This document shows positions 52,083 through 60,737 of a stretch of 64,000 nt of DNA, one piece after another (within the stretch, counting starts at the first letter, position 1; each line of letters starts with the position of its first letter). A program made the position numbers and the translations under genes. Source of the stretch: Winogradskyella endarachnes (GTDB lineage: Bacteria; Bacteroidota; Bacteroidia; Flavobacteriales; Flavobacteriaceae). Below the pieces are notes generated by a model. That model saw only the letters and a program-made list of their open reading frames with translations. It was not told the origin of the DNA and did not search any database. The stretch is from assembly GCF_009741275.1 (NCBI RefSeq), contig NZ_WOWS01000002.1, forward strand, positions 620,001 through 684,000, read 5' to 3'.

Positions 52083-53087
52083 ATGACAATTAAAGCAAAA
52101 TTCACAATTATAGTAGCGGTTTTATTTGTGTGTATAACACATGCTCAAGACCCTGTTTTTACGCAGTCTAACTATATACAAGAAACCTTAAATCCTGGAT
52201 TTTCTGGTTTTGAGGATAATGATAGAATTAGTGCAGGTGTTTTAAGTAGAACGCAATGGCCAAATTTAAATTTAAAGGTTAGTACGCAGTATTTTTTTAT
52301 TAATAAATCTTACGAAAGTAGATACAGTTCTGGTCATGCCTTTGGGTTTAACGCGTTATGGCAAAACGAATCTGCTACTAATTACAATTTTTATCAGGCT
52401 AATGTTAATTACATGCATCGTGTTAATTTAAATGGTGGATGGTTTTTTAGACCAGCAATAGAGGTTGGTTTTGGTATAAAAGATTTACGCTTTAATAGTT
52501 TAACACTTGGTGACCAAATTAATATTTATAATGGAACAATAAATCCAAATTCCGTTGATCCATTTGGTAGTAACACAGAGAATGTTGCTTTTTTTGATGT
52601 GTCATCAGGGTTTGTATTTGAAAAACAAGGCTACAATAACCAAACGTATTGGTTTGGTTTTTCTGCAAAACATTTAAATCGTCCCAATATTGCATTTGTA
52701 AGGGATCAAAATGTAGATTTAGATATTTTTTACTCAGTGCATGGTAATTATAGGTTTCCTTTCTTAAATGATTATAGAATAATGATGACGGTAAATTATA
52801 TGCAACAAGGAGAGTATAACCGATTAGATATTGGGTCATTATTTCAAGTAAATCAGTTTTTATTTGGCCTTACTGCTGCTTCAAATCCTGCACAGAACGA
52901 TGATAACAGTCATTTGCTAACTTCAGTAAATGGATTTCTAGGTTTAGAGTATACTAATTTTAGATTTGGCCTTTCTTATGATGCCAACATCTCAAAAATT
53001 GGTAGAACAAATGGTGTTTATGAGTTTTCAGTAACCTACATGTCACGTTGTCGAAATTGTCCAACAGATCGCAGCCGCAAACGTTAA
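52083..53087 (+). CDS. PorP/SprF-family type IX secretion outer-membrane protein
   Basis: 334 residues. Signal peptide (IIVAVLFVCITHAQ) and the family start DPVFTQSNYIQETLNPGFSG, followed by beta strands (WNQ/LSRTQWPNLNLKVSTQYF, FRPAIEVGFGIKDLRFNSLT, FRFGLSYDANISKIGRTNGV). The C-terminus has RCRNCPTDRS. SprF-like barrels are needed to secrete or anchor the SprB-like protein encoded directly upstream, which starts its operon. This pairing of large adhesin and SprF-type barrel is the standard flavobacterial module. Confidence 0.93.
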   Translation: MTIKAKFTIIVAVLFVCITHAQDPVFTQSNYIQETLNPGFSGFEDNDRISAGVLSRTQWPNLNLKVSTQYFFINKSYESRYSSGHAFGFNALWQNESATNYNFYQANVNYMHRVNLNGGWFFRPAIEVGFGIKDLRFNSLTLGDQINIYNGTINPNSVDPFGSNTENVAFFDVSSGFVFEKQGYNNQTYWFGFSAKHLNRPNIAFVRDQNVDLDIFYSVHGNYRFPFLNDYRIMMTVNYMQQGEYNRLDIGSLFQVNQFLFGLTAASNPAQNDDNSHLLTSVNGFLGLEYTNFRFGLSYDANISKIGRTNGVYEFSVTYMSRCRNCPTDRSRKR

Positions 53088-53242
53088 ATAGACAAATTAA
53101 AAATACTTTACTTCAAATTTTAATTAGAATTTGGTTGTTTTATTTGTAAGTTATTTCAACATTTGTGTAAATAGAGATTTTTTTTTACCTCTAGCTCAGC
53201 TATTTTAATTAATCTCTTAATTATCCCGGTTTTAAATTAAGT

Positions 53243-54880
53243 ATGAAGTTTTTTATTAAAGTTTTAATTTTTTTTAGCAGTACGTTATTAGGTGCACAAA
53301 CTGCAGAGAAGTTAGATAGCTTAATATTAAAAGGCATTACTGCACGTAATAATAAGGATTATTCGCTGTCATTAGAATTATTGACTGAAGTTAATGCTAT
53401 AGCAGAAGACAACCACCTTTATAGACATCAATTTTTAGCAATAAATAATATAGGAGCTAATTATTATTCTATGCTAGATTATGGTGAGGCATTAGATAAT
53501 TATTTAGAAGCATACACTATTGCAATAAAGCATCTCGATGAAAATGAGGAAATGACGGTTTTAAATAATATCGCTATTCTTTACAGTAAAGAAGGTGATT
53601 TAGAAAAGGCAGAAGAATATTTTACAAAAGCTTATGAACTAGCAGTAGCCAATGAAGAGAGTTTAAAAATTGGATTATATGCCTTAAATTTAGGTATTGT
53701 TGCTAATAAGCTAAATAAGTTAGATGTAGCTGTTAGTTATCTTAAAGATAGTAAAAAACGCCTTGCAGAGCATCCTGAAATTTCCATATTGGCAGATGTA
53801 GCCATGGCAGATAATAAATTTAAACAAGGTGATTTTACAGGCGCAAAGGTTTTAGCCGAAAGTATACTACCTCATTTAGATGATAGCGCGTTAACTGAAG
53901 AAAAAATTGAAACTTTAATACTGCTTTCAGATATATCTGAGCGTAATAATAAATTAGTATTAGCTATAAATTACGCAAAAAGTGCTCTTGCATCGGCTCA
54001 CAACCCTGAATTTAAAATTTCGGCCTATAATCAGTTGGCTAAAGTATACAGTTCACAAGGCTTAGTAGAAGATGCTTTAATATCTAAAGACTCTATAATT
54101 GCAATGACAGAAGCGTTAAATCAAATAAAAAACGGGCGTTTGTATGAGTCTAATAAGGTAAAGTTTGAAGTTGCAAATTATAAAAAAGAATTACAGCAAA
54201 ATAAGGTATTACAAGCCATTGAGCGTAAAAGACTTTATACATTACTTGGCATATGCGCGTTAATAATTGCTTTAATCTCTTGGGCTTTAAGAAATAGTTT
54301 TATTAAGAATAAACAACGCAAGATATTACACCACAGAAGTAAGGAAATTATCGAATTAGAATTACAAAAGAAAGAAAGTGATAATTTAGTATTAGAGCAG
54401 CAATTACAAGCGCAAGAAGTAACATTGCAATTAGAACAAGAAAAGTTAAAGAATGAAATAGATGCACGTAACCGAAAATTGGCTACTAAAGCACTTCAGA
54501 TTTCAAGTAGAAATGAATTATTAAAAGATATTATTAGCTCCTTATCTAGTCAGGTTGAAATTTCTAAAAATGCATTTCTTTCAAAAAAAGTTAAAGAATT
54601 AAACCATTTATTAAAAAGTGATAGTGAATGGGAAAATTTCCTAAAACATTTTGAAGAAGTCAATCACAATTTTATATTTCAATTAAAAAAACGTCACCCA
54701 GAACTTACAGCAAATGACATCAGATATATAAGTTATTTATATATGGATCTCACAAATAAAGAAATTTCTTCACTCTTTAATATCACAGCAGTGGCCTCTC
54801 GCAAGCGAAAAGAACGCATCAGTCTTAAAATGGGATTAACAGAGAGTTCTGAGTTATATAGTTATTTGTCAAGTATTTAA
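53243..54880 (+). CDS. TPR-LuxR-type transcription regulator with transmembrane segment
   Basis: 545 residues. Signal peptide (VLIFFSSTLLGAQ), tetratricopeptide repeats at about 50-300 (LAINNIGANYYSMLDYGEAL, TVLNNIAILYSKEGDLEKAE, AYNQLAKVYSSQGLVEDALI), one transmembrane segment at about 332-352 (LYTLLGICALIIALISWAL), a coiled coil (about 365-420) and a C-terminal HTH of the LuxR-like type (KRHPELTANDIRYISYLYMD, LTNKEISSLFNITAVASRKR). The protein spans the membrane, sensing in the periplasm and possibly binding DNA in the cytoplasm. Likely control of the neighbouring surface-protein genes. Confidence 0.87.
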   Translation: MKFFIKVLIFFSSTLLGAQTAEKLDSLILKGITARNNKDYSLSLELLTEVNAIAEDNHLYRHQFLAINNIGANYYSMLDYGEALDNYLEAYTIAIKHLDENEEMTVLNNIAILYSKEGDLEKAEEYFTKAYELAVANEESLKIGLYALNLGIVANKLNKLDVAVSYLKDSKKRLAEHPEISILADVAMADNKFKQGDFTGAKVLAESILPHLDDSALTEEKIETLILLSDISERNNKLVLAINYAKSALASAHNPEFKISAYNQLAKVYSSQGLVEDALISKDSIIAMTEALNQIKNGRLYESNKVKFEVANYKKELQQNKVLQAIERKRLYTLLGICALIIALISWALRNSFIKNKQRKILHHRSKEIIELELQKKESDNLVLEQQLQAQEVTLQLEQEKLKNEIDARNRKLATKALQISSRNELLKDIISSLSSQVEISKNAFLSKKVKELNHLLKSDSEWENFLKHFEEVNHNFIFQLKKRHPELTANDIRYISYLYMDLTNKEISSLFNITAVASRKRKERISLKMGLTESSELYSYLSSI

Positions 54881-54900
54881 GTTGTTATGTCACACTTTTT

Positions 54901-54920
54901 ATTAATGCTGTCGCATTAAT
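54901..54920. terminator. Perfect short hairpin after the TPR-LuxR gene
   Basis: ATTAATGC and GCATTAAT around TGTC, 21 bases after the stop. The T-rich tail (TATTTTAAATTTTT) is interrupted, so it may end transcription or be a protein site. Confidence 0.5.
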
Positions 54921-54984
54921 TATTTTAAATTTTTGGCATTTGTAATTATTTTGAAAGAATATTGAAGTTCACAAAAAAATAATT

Positions 54985-57291
54985 ATGAAAAAAACAATTA
55001 CGCTCTTCTTATTTATAGTTTGTTTTACTTCTCAGCAAACATTTTCTCAAATTGAGATTACTGGTTCTAGTGCATATGGTAGGATTTTTGATTTAACCTA
55101 CGATTCTAATATTGCTAATAAAATATACGCAGTAACTTTAGGTAACCATATTTTAGTTTCTGAAGATAATGGTAATAATTGGTCCATTTTATATTCCATG
55201 AATCTGGTCTCTAATGGAATTATTGAGCAAATGAAACTGTCGGCAGACGGTACAGCTTTAACATTTGCTGTTTATAAGGGAAACTCTACAGAAAATGCAA
55301 TCGTAGTCTATGATATTGCAACGGCATCTATTACAAAAACATTTACGTTACCTAATCAATTAGATTTAGCCTATGTGAGTTCTTATGATTTTTATGATAA
55401 TAATATGGATATTTTGCTCGTAGATACCAATTATCCGGTTGGTTTTGATACCGAGGGGAAAACGTTTTACACCTCAGATGGAGGCATTACATGGGATATG
55501 ATTTATTATACCAATAATTACGATACCGTTTTTTTAAAAAAAGTAGCTATCAGTCCTAATGATCCCAATAAATTATTTTTAACTAGAGGAAACGGAAGCA
55601 CAAATATAGATGGAGGCCTTTTTGTATCTAATGATGCCGGACAAAATTTTACAGAATTATTACCAGGTGTTGTGTTAGATCCAATTACTTTTCATCCTAC
55701 AGACAATCAAACTATATATGTAGGTACAGGAATTAGTTTTGGTAGTACAACAGAAAACGTATATAAATCTACAGATGGAGGAAGTACGTTCAATATTGTT
55801 CCTATATCGTGGACATCTGGTATTTTAGATAATATTGTTGCGATAAAAATTAATGAGAATAACCCTTCACAAATACTTATTTTAGAGGAAAATGAAATGG
55901 TAATTTCTGAAGATGCAGGTGTAACTTGGCAAAATGTGGTATATCTAAATGAAGACCCAGAAAGTTATTACTATGGTTTAAATGCTAGTTATAATCCTCA
56001 AAACTCTAGTGAAATTGTAATAAGTGCTAATTATAAACCTTTATTTTCAAACGATGGAGGATTAACAGTGGCAAGCATACCAAATCCATATTTTGCAAGT
56101 ACAGGTAAGACAGCTGTTTTTAAAAACGCCTCTGTTTCGTCTTTATATTATGGCGTACAATTTGGTAATATTCATAGAGATTTATTAACCAGTACAGATA
56201 CGGCATATAACATTGTTCCTTTAAATTATTTTTCTAACGGTGGAGGTGCGCCTTATTTTGTAGATCAGATAACACCTAATCGTATCTTTACTTTAAATTC
56301 TGGTTTTGTAGGCAGTAGCTTAACGGTTAGTAATGATAATGGTAATACGCAAAATCAACTTTATAGTTTATTTACTAATAGATTTACAGCATTGGCAACA
56401 TACCCAACTAATACAGAAACTGTTTTAGCGGCTTTTGCTGGTTATGATCCCTCAGAAACTATTTTGAAAAAAGTAGATTTTTCAGATATTAATAATGTAC
56501 AAGCAACAGATGTTTCACTACCTGTTTTAAATTATATTAATGGAATTTTAATAGATAACACAGATAAAGTTACAGTTGCCATTGGTACAGAGGTATATTA
56601 CACAAATGACGATGGTACTACTTGGGTTAATAGTAGCGCAGGACTAGAAACCTTAACAGCAAACGATTTAATTTACGATTTACAACAAGACCCATTAAAC
56701 TCTAATAATTTAGCTTTAGCTACAACCTCTGGTGTTTTTATCTCTACTGATTCTGGTTCTACATGGAATCAAAAAACAACCAGTATAGTTCATAATGTTG
56801 CATTTTCTACCGAAAGCCAAGGCGTTATATTGGCTTCTACTTACAGTAGTGAAGTTTCATTATTTCATATGTATTACTCTACAGATGGTGGAGATAATTG
56901 GGAAACTATAAGTAATGATTTATTATTAAATGTAAGTGCATCATCATCATCTTATTATTTTAATGCAGATTCCGTTATTGCGTATGTTGGTACTGCGGAT
57001 TTAGGATTAATGGAATTCACGTTAGATATAAATGCTTTAGGTTTACCTCAAATTGCATCTGATCAACAAATGCTTTCAGTTTTTCCAAACCCTTCCTCAA
57101 ATATTGTAAATATTGATGTGAAAAATGCGAATATAAACCGGATAACACTTTATAGTTTAACAGGTAAAATGATAAAAGAATTTATTGGTGCATCAACAAT
57201 TGACATTTCTAGTTTTTCATCTGGTATTTATCTAATGCGCGTACAAGACAGTAATAACAAAGTAAATTTTAAAAAAATTGTAAGAGAATAA
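54985..57291 (+). CDS. Secreted BNR/Asp-box repeat (sortilin-like) protein with T9SS tail
   Basis: 768 residues. Signal peptide (TLFLFIVCFTSQQTFSQ). At least eight Asp-box repeats of the S-x-D-x-G-x-T-W kind occur (SEDNGNNWSILY, TSDGGITWDMIYY, STDGGSTFNIV, SEDAGVTWQNVV, TNDDGTTWVNSSAG, STDSGSTWNQKT, STDGGDNWETIS), as in VPS10/YCF48-like propellers of beta-propeller hydrolases. A type A sorting tail ends it (LSVFPNPSSNIVNIDVKNAN; SSGIYLMRVQDSNNKVNF). Secreted by T9SS; activity unknown, possibly a glycan-binding or hydrolase-like propeller. Confidence 0.88.
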   Translation: MKKTITLFLFIVCFTSQQTFSQIEITGSSAYGRIFDLTYDSNIANKIYAVTLGNHILVSEDNGNNWSILYSMNLVSNGIIEQMKLSADGTALTFAVYKGNSTENAIVVYDIATASITKTFTLPNQLDLAYVSSYDFYDNNMDILLVDTNYPVGFDTEGKTFYTSDGGITWDMIYYTNNYDTVFLKKVAISPNDPNKLFLTRGNGSTNIDGGLFVSNDAGQNFTELLPGVVLDPITFHPTDNQTIYVGTGISFGSTTENVYKSTDGGSTFNIVPISWTSGILDNIVAIKINENNPSQILILEENEMVISEDAGVTWQNVVYLNEDPESYYYGLNASYNPQNSSEIVISANYKPLFSNDGGLTVASIPNPYFASTGKTAVFKNASVSSLYYGVQFGNIHRDLLTSTDTAYNIVPLNYFSNGGGAPYFVDQITPNRIFTLNSGFVGSSLTVSNDNGNTQNQLYSLFTNRFTALATYPTNTETVLAAFAGYDPSETILKKVDFSDINNVQATDVSLPVLNYINGILIDNTDKVTVAIGTEVYYTNDDGTTWVNSSAGLETLTANDLIYDLQQDPLNSNNLALATTSGVFISTDSGSTWNQKTTSIVHNVAFSTESQGVILASTYSSEVSLFHMYYSTDGGDNWETISNDLLLNVSASSSSYYFNADSVIAYVGTADLGLMEFTLDINALGLPQIASDQQMLSVFPNPSSNIVNIDVKNANINRITLYSLTGKMIKEFIGASTIDISSFSSGIYLMRVQDSNNKVNFKKIVRE

Positions 57292-57331
57292 TAATAGTTA
57301 CCCCCAATTTACCCTTACCCTTAATAGCGAT

Positions 57332-57371
57332 CAAAGCCCAAGTTACAAGTTAATGAGGGTTTTGGTTTTTT
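57332..57371 (+). terminator. Intrinsic terminator
   Basis: CAAAGCCC pairs with GGGTTTTG (one G-U pair) around a 17-base loop; TTTTTT follows. It ends the Asp-box protein gene. Confidence 0.7.
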
Positions 57372-57514
57372 ATAAAGACATGTTTTAATGTTTATGATAA
57401 GAAATGTTGGTTTTAATCGAATAAAACAAGCAGTTTATCTGCAAAGTTTACAAGATTGCGACTATAATGTTAAGAAAATGCTAACTAATTGATTTTTAAT
57501 AGGTTTTTAGGGTA

Positions 57515-57528
57515 TTTGGACGTCCAAA
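57515..57528. promoter_or_regulatory. Perfect palindrome in the promoter of the small gene
   Basis: TTTGGACGTCCAAA reads the same on both strands. It stands about 46 bases before the ATG at 57574 and close to TATCTTTA, a near match to the -7 box, as an operator would. Confidence 0.45.
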
Positions 57529-57573
57529 ATAGATTTCTTCAACGTATCTTTAGTAACATTAAAAACGAGGGCT

Positions 57574-57720
57574 ATGAAAACTATAAAAGAACTTAAAGAT
57601 AAGTTACAAGGATTTAAATTTAGATCATCTAAAAAGGCTGTAACTTCAACTAAAACAACGACTAAAACTTTAGCAACTAAATCGTATTCTGGAGATGATG
57701 ATTTGTTTATGTTTATTTAA
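57574..57720 (+). CDS. Small 48-residue basic protein, new
   Basis: 48 codons, ATG to TAA. The N-terminal half is helical and basic (MKTIKELKDKLQGFKFRSSK), the middle is Thr/Lys-rich (KAVTSTKTTTKTLATKS) and the C-terminus is GDDDLFMFI. No signal peptide. A leader-like charged helix, low-complexity linker and short distinct tail recall RiPP precursors, but no modification enzyme is nearby. A promoter with a perfect palindrome precedes it and the hairpin AAACACA/TGTGTTT lies at its stop. Coding is likely, function unknown. Confidence 0.5.
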   Translation: MKTIKELKDKLQGFKFRSSKKAVTSTKTTTKTLATKSYSGDDDLFMFI

Positions 57721-57811
57721 ACACATCTGTGTTTTAAGTTAGCATGTAAATTACGTTTTTATTTTCTCACCATTATTAATTCTTCAATTAATAACCGCTA
57801 GTTTTGTGTAA

Positions 57812-58186
<375 letters not shown>

Positions 58187-58250
58187 GTAATTTTATTACA
58201 GTTGCTATATTTTTTTAGGTAAAAATCAGAAAAAATGTACTATTAAACAC

Positions 58251-58280
58251 TTGCACAAACAAGGGCTTTTCTTACCTTTA
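58251..58280 (+). promoter_or_regulatory. Promoter of the hsd operon
   Basis: TTG (58251-58253), a 19-base spacer and TACCTTTA (58273-58280), one mismatch from TAnnTTTG. A perfect hairpin follows in the leader. Confidence 0.6.
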
Positions 58281-58315
58281 AACTCCCTTAATTAATTTCC
58301 TAATTATAATTAATA

Positions 58316-58339
58316 TACCTTCAGTTTTTTTTGAAGGTA
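58316..58339. promoter_or_regulatory. Hairpin in the hsdM leader
   Basis: TACCTTCA and TGAAGGTA form perfect 8-bp arms around an 8-base, mainly T loop, 23 bases before the hsdM start. It could be an operator or an RNA element affecting translation. Confidence 0.45.
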
Positions 58340-58362
58340 CAAACACACACTATTTTATTTAA

Positions 58363-60042
58363 ATGTCCGAAAACCAACAACAACTACATCAAACCCTCTG
58401 GAACATCGCCAACGACCTTCGTGGTAATATGGATGCCGACGATTTTAGAGACTACATACTAGGCTTTATATTTTACAAATACCTAAGCCGTAAAATGACG
58501 CTACACGCTAACAAAGCACTAGCGCCAGATGGCTTAACTTATGATGAAGTAATGGGTCATGAGCAAGAAGAAGCACTTATAGATGCCTTGCGTACCGATG
58601 CGTTAGACGCTTTAGGCTATTTCTTAAAGCCAACCGAACTGTTTAGCGAGTTGGCAAAACGTGGTAATTCTGGTGGAGTTAACAAGTTTGTACTCGAAGA
58701 TTTACAAAAAGTACTCACTAGCATAGAGCAAAGCACAATGGGTAGCGAGAGCGAAGACGATTTTGGTAACCTCTTTGAAGATTTAGACCTAACGAGTAGC
58801 AAACTAGGTAAGACTGAAGAAGCCAAAAACGAACTTATAGTAAAAATACTAAACCGTTTAGAAACCATTAACTTTGATGTAGATAATGCCGAAAGCGACA
58901 TTCTAGGTGATGCCTACGAGTATCTTATTGGGCAATTTGCCAGTGGCGCAGGTAAAAAAGCAGGCGAGTTTTATACACCACAGCAAGTATCTAAAATACT
59001 AGCGCAGTTAGTCACAACAGACAAAAACCGACTTAAAAGCGTGTACGACCCAACCTGTGGTTCGGGTTCCTTACTACTACGTGTGGCAAAAGAAGTAAAC
59101 GAAGTTGGCGCTTTTTACGGGCAAGAAAGCAACCCAACCACGTACAACCTAGCACGTATGAACATGATTATGCACGATGTGCATTACAAACGTTTCGATA
59201 TTTATAATGAAGATACGCTAGTCAACCCATCGCCAGTACACAGCGAGCTTAAGTTTGAAGCCATAGTGGCAAATCCGCCGTTTTCTGCAAAATGGAATCC
59301 AGATGCTATAATAAGCGACGAGCGTTTTTCACCATACGGAAAAATGGCACCCAAAAGTAAAGCCGATTTTGCGTTTGTACAGCACATGATTTACCAGTTA
59401 GACACTAACGGAACTATGGCTTGCGTATTACCACACGGCGTTTTGTTTCGTGGTGCTGCCGAAGGTCACATACGTAAATACCTTATTGCAGACACCAACC
59501 AGCTAGATGCCGTAATAGGTCTGCCAGCAAATATTTTTTACGGTACCAGTATACCAACTTGTATTTTAGTACTTAAAAAAGACCGCTCGATATGTCATGC
59601 TGAGCGCAGTCGAAGCATCCTATTTATAGATGCCAGTAACCATTTTGAAAAAGTAAAAACCCAAAACGTACTGCTGCCAGAACATATAGATAAAATAGTT
59701 TCAACATATAGAACTTATTGTCACACTGAGCGCAGTCGAAGTGCAAACAATACTCTTAACAATAATAGTCACACTGAGCGCAGTCGAAGTGCAAACAATA
59801 CCGATAACACCAACCATCCGGCAAACATAGACAAATACAGCTACGTAGCCAGTTTAACCGAAGTAAAAGAAAACGATTACAACCTAAACATACCACGCTA
59901 TGTAGACACCTTTGAAGAAGAAGCACCTGTAAACCTACAAGCCGTATCACAGCAATTACAACAGCTAGAAAAAGAGATGGAAAGCACAGACGAAGTAATA
60001 ACAGGCTTTTGTAAACAATTAGGAATAAACACACCGTTTTAG
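58363..60042 (+). CDS. hsdM: Type I restriction-modification DNA methyltransferase subunit with three repeat insertions
   Basis: 559 residues. HsdM N-terminal helical domain (about 10-150), SAM motif YDPTCGSGSLLLRV (228-241) and catalytic NPPF (304-307, N6-adenine), then family landmarks HGVLFRGAAEGHIRKYLIAD, LDAVIGLPANIFYGTSIPTC and a C-terminal YVASLTEVKENDYNLNIPRY. Three segments that are translated dispersed repeats interrupt the C-terminal third: CHAERSRS (near 412), CHTERSRS (near 454) and SHTERSRS (near 470), at points where homologues have short variable loops. With HsdS it methylates a host site; with HsdR it restricts. Start of the locus; hsdS follows after a 695-base repeat region. 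Confidence 0.95.
   Translation: MSENQQQLHQTLWNIANDLRGNMDADDFRDYILGFIFYKYLSRKMTLHANKALAPDGLTYDEVMGHEQEEALIDALRTDALDALGYFLKPTELFSELAKRGNSGGVNKFVLEDLQKVLTSIEQSTMGSESEDDFGNLFEDLDLTSSKLGKTEEAKNELIVKILNRLETINFDVDNAESDILGDAYEYLIGQFASGAGKKAGEFYTPQQVSKILAQLVTTDKNRLKSVYDPTCGSGSLLLRVAKEVNEVGAFYGQESNPTTYNLARMNMIMHDVHYKRFDIYNEDTLVNPSPVHSELKFEAIVANPPFSAKWNPDAIISDERFSPYGKMAPKSKADFAFVQHMIYQLDTNGTMACVLPHGVLFRGAAEGHIRKYLIADTNQLDAVIGLPANIFYGTSIPTCILVLKKDRSICHAERSRSILFIDASNHFEKVKTQNVLLPEHIDKIVSTYRTYCHTERSRSANNTLNNNSHTERSRSANNTDNTNHPANIDKYSYVASLTEVKENDYNLNIPRYVDTFEEEAPVNLQAVSQQLQQLEKEMESTDEVITGFCKQLGINTPF
59594..59618 (+). repeat. Dispersed repeat inside hsdM, copy 1
   Basis: Contains TGAGCGCAGTCGAAGC, the core of a dispersed flavobacterial repeat. 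It is read in frame as CHAERSRS and lies between the KKDR and ILFIDAS landmarks of HsdM, where homologues have a few residues. Confidence 0.8.
59720..59801 (+). repeat. Dispersed repeat inside hsdM, copies 2 and 3
   Basis: Two nearly identical 34-base copies (59720-59753 and 59768-59801) with the core CACTGAGCGCAGTCGAAGTG, spaced 48 bases (16 codons), so the frame is kept. They are read as CHTERSRSANN and SHTERSRSANN and enlarge the loop before IDKYSYVAS. Confidence 0.85.
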
Positions 60043-60177
60043 TCATTACGAAAAGTATAGTTTAAACGTCACATCAAGTAATTTGAGAAGCACAAGCAAA
60101 CAGTATCTCAAAACCGTCACATCGAGTGATTTGCGAGGCACGAGCAAATAGTATCGAGATGCACCCACAATAACCAC

Positions 60178-60327
60178 ATGAACAAAACAACAAAACATAA
60201 AACAAGAAGTCATTACAAACCGTCACATCAAGTAATTTGTGAAGCACGAGCAAATAGTATCTCAAAATCGTCACATCGAGTGATTTGTGAGGCACGAGCA
60301 AATAGTATCGAGATGCACCCACAATAA
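60178..60327 (+). other. Repeat-derived small reading frame 1 (49 codons)
   Basis: Reads MNKTTKHKTRSHYKPSHQVI then CEARANSI, a second SHRVICEARANSI half and ends EMHPQ. The peptide contains two copies of the translated dispersed repeat. Whether it is made is unknown; the frame is present in each 154-bp unit. Confidence 0.3.
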
Positions 60328-60331
60328 CCAC

Positions 60332-60481
60332 ATGAACAAAACAACAAAACATAAAACAAGAAGTCATTACAAACCGTCACATCAAGTAATTTGTGAAGCA
60401 CGAGCAAATAGTATCTTTAAACCGTCACATCGAGTGATTTGCGAGGTACGAGCAAATAGTATCGAGATGCACCCACAATAA
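60332..60481 (+). other. Repeat-derived small reading frame 2 (49 codons)
   Basis: Same peptide as frame 1 with few changes (Phe for Ser in one linker, Val for Ala in one half), again starting 4 bases after the previous stop. The equal spacing and kept frame follow from the repeat itself. Confidence 0.3.
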
Positions 60482-60485
60482 CCAC

Positions 60486-60737
60486 ATGAACAAAACAACA
60501 AAACATAAAGCAAGAAGTTATTACAAACCGTCACATCAAGCAATTTGTGAAGCACGAGCAAATAGTATCTCAAAACCGTCACATCGAGTGATTTGTGAGG
60601 TACGAGCAAATTGTATCGAGATGCTAACCTTTTTGGGCGTGCCCCAAGGGTCGGGCTATACATTACAATCTTTTTGCTCGTACCTCACAAAAAGGATATC
60701 CATTGCTATCCCTCACGCAAACCAAACAAACCTATAA
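60486..60737 (+). other. Repeat-derived reading frame 3 ending at hsdS (83 codons)
   Basis: Starts as frames 1 and 2 but continues through the next dispersed repeat (LTFLGVPQGSGYTLQSFCSY) and stops at the TAA immediately before the hsdS ATG (60738). It could couple translation to hsdS even if its peptide has no function. Confidence 0.3.
60624..60720 (+). repeat. Second dispersed flavobacterial repeat before hsdS
   Basis: Contains TTTTTGGGCGTGCCCCAAGG, GTCGGGCTATACATTAC and, later, CAAAAAGGATATCCATTGCT and ATCCCTCACGC. Sequences of this type occur scattered in flavobacterial genomes. It follows the 154-bp tandem repeats and ends just before hsdS. Confidence 0.6.

Larger units (their letters stand above)
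57292..57573. other. Intergenic region before a small gene
   Basis: About 280 bases with no open frame of note. It holds an intrinsic terminator (57332-57371) and a perfect 14-bp palindrome (57515-57528) followed by a possible -7 box TATCTTTA. The small gene starts at 57574. Confidence 0.6.
60067..60623 (+). repeat. 154-bp tandem repeat between hsdM and hsdS (four copies, last incomplete)
   Basis: Copies start at CGTCACATCAAG at 60067, 60221, 60375 and 60529, all exactly 154 bases apart. Each unit has two halves built on CACATCRAGTRATTTG and GAGCAAATAGTATC, followed by a spacer ending ATGAACAAAACAACAAAACA. Each ATG (60178, 60332, 60486) opens a short frame; the first two are 49 codons ending TAA and lie 4 bases apart, the third runs 83 codons to the base before the hsdS start. 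Sequence differences between copies are few. Confidence 0.92.

Noticed and set aside
60067..60623. Regular repeats taken as a CRISPR array
   Set aside because: The repeat unit is 154 bases and copies are nearly identical throughout, with no unique spacers and no cas genes nearby.
60074..60663. Long minus-strand reading frames of about 95 codons in the hsdM-hsdS gap
   Set aside because: They are the reverse reading of the tandem repeat and show only repeated Leu/Cys-rich phrases; no start context or family.
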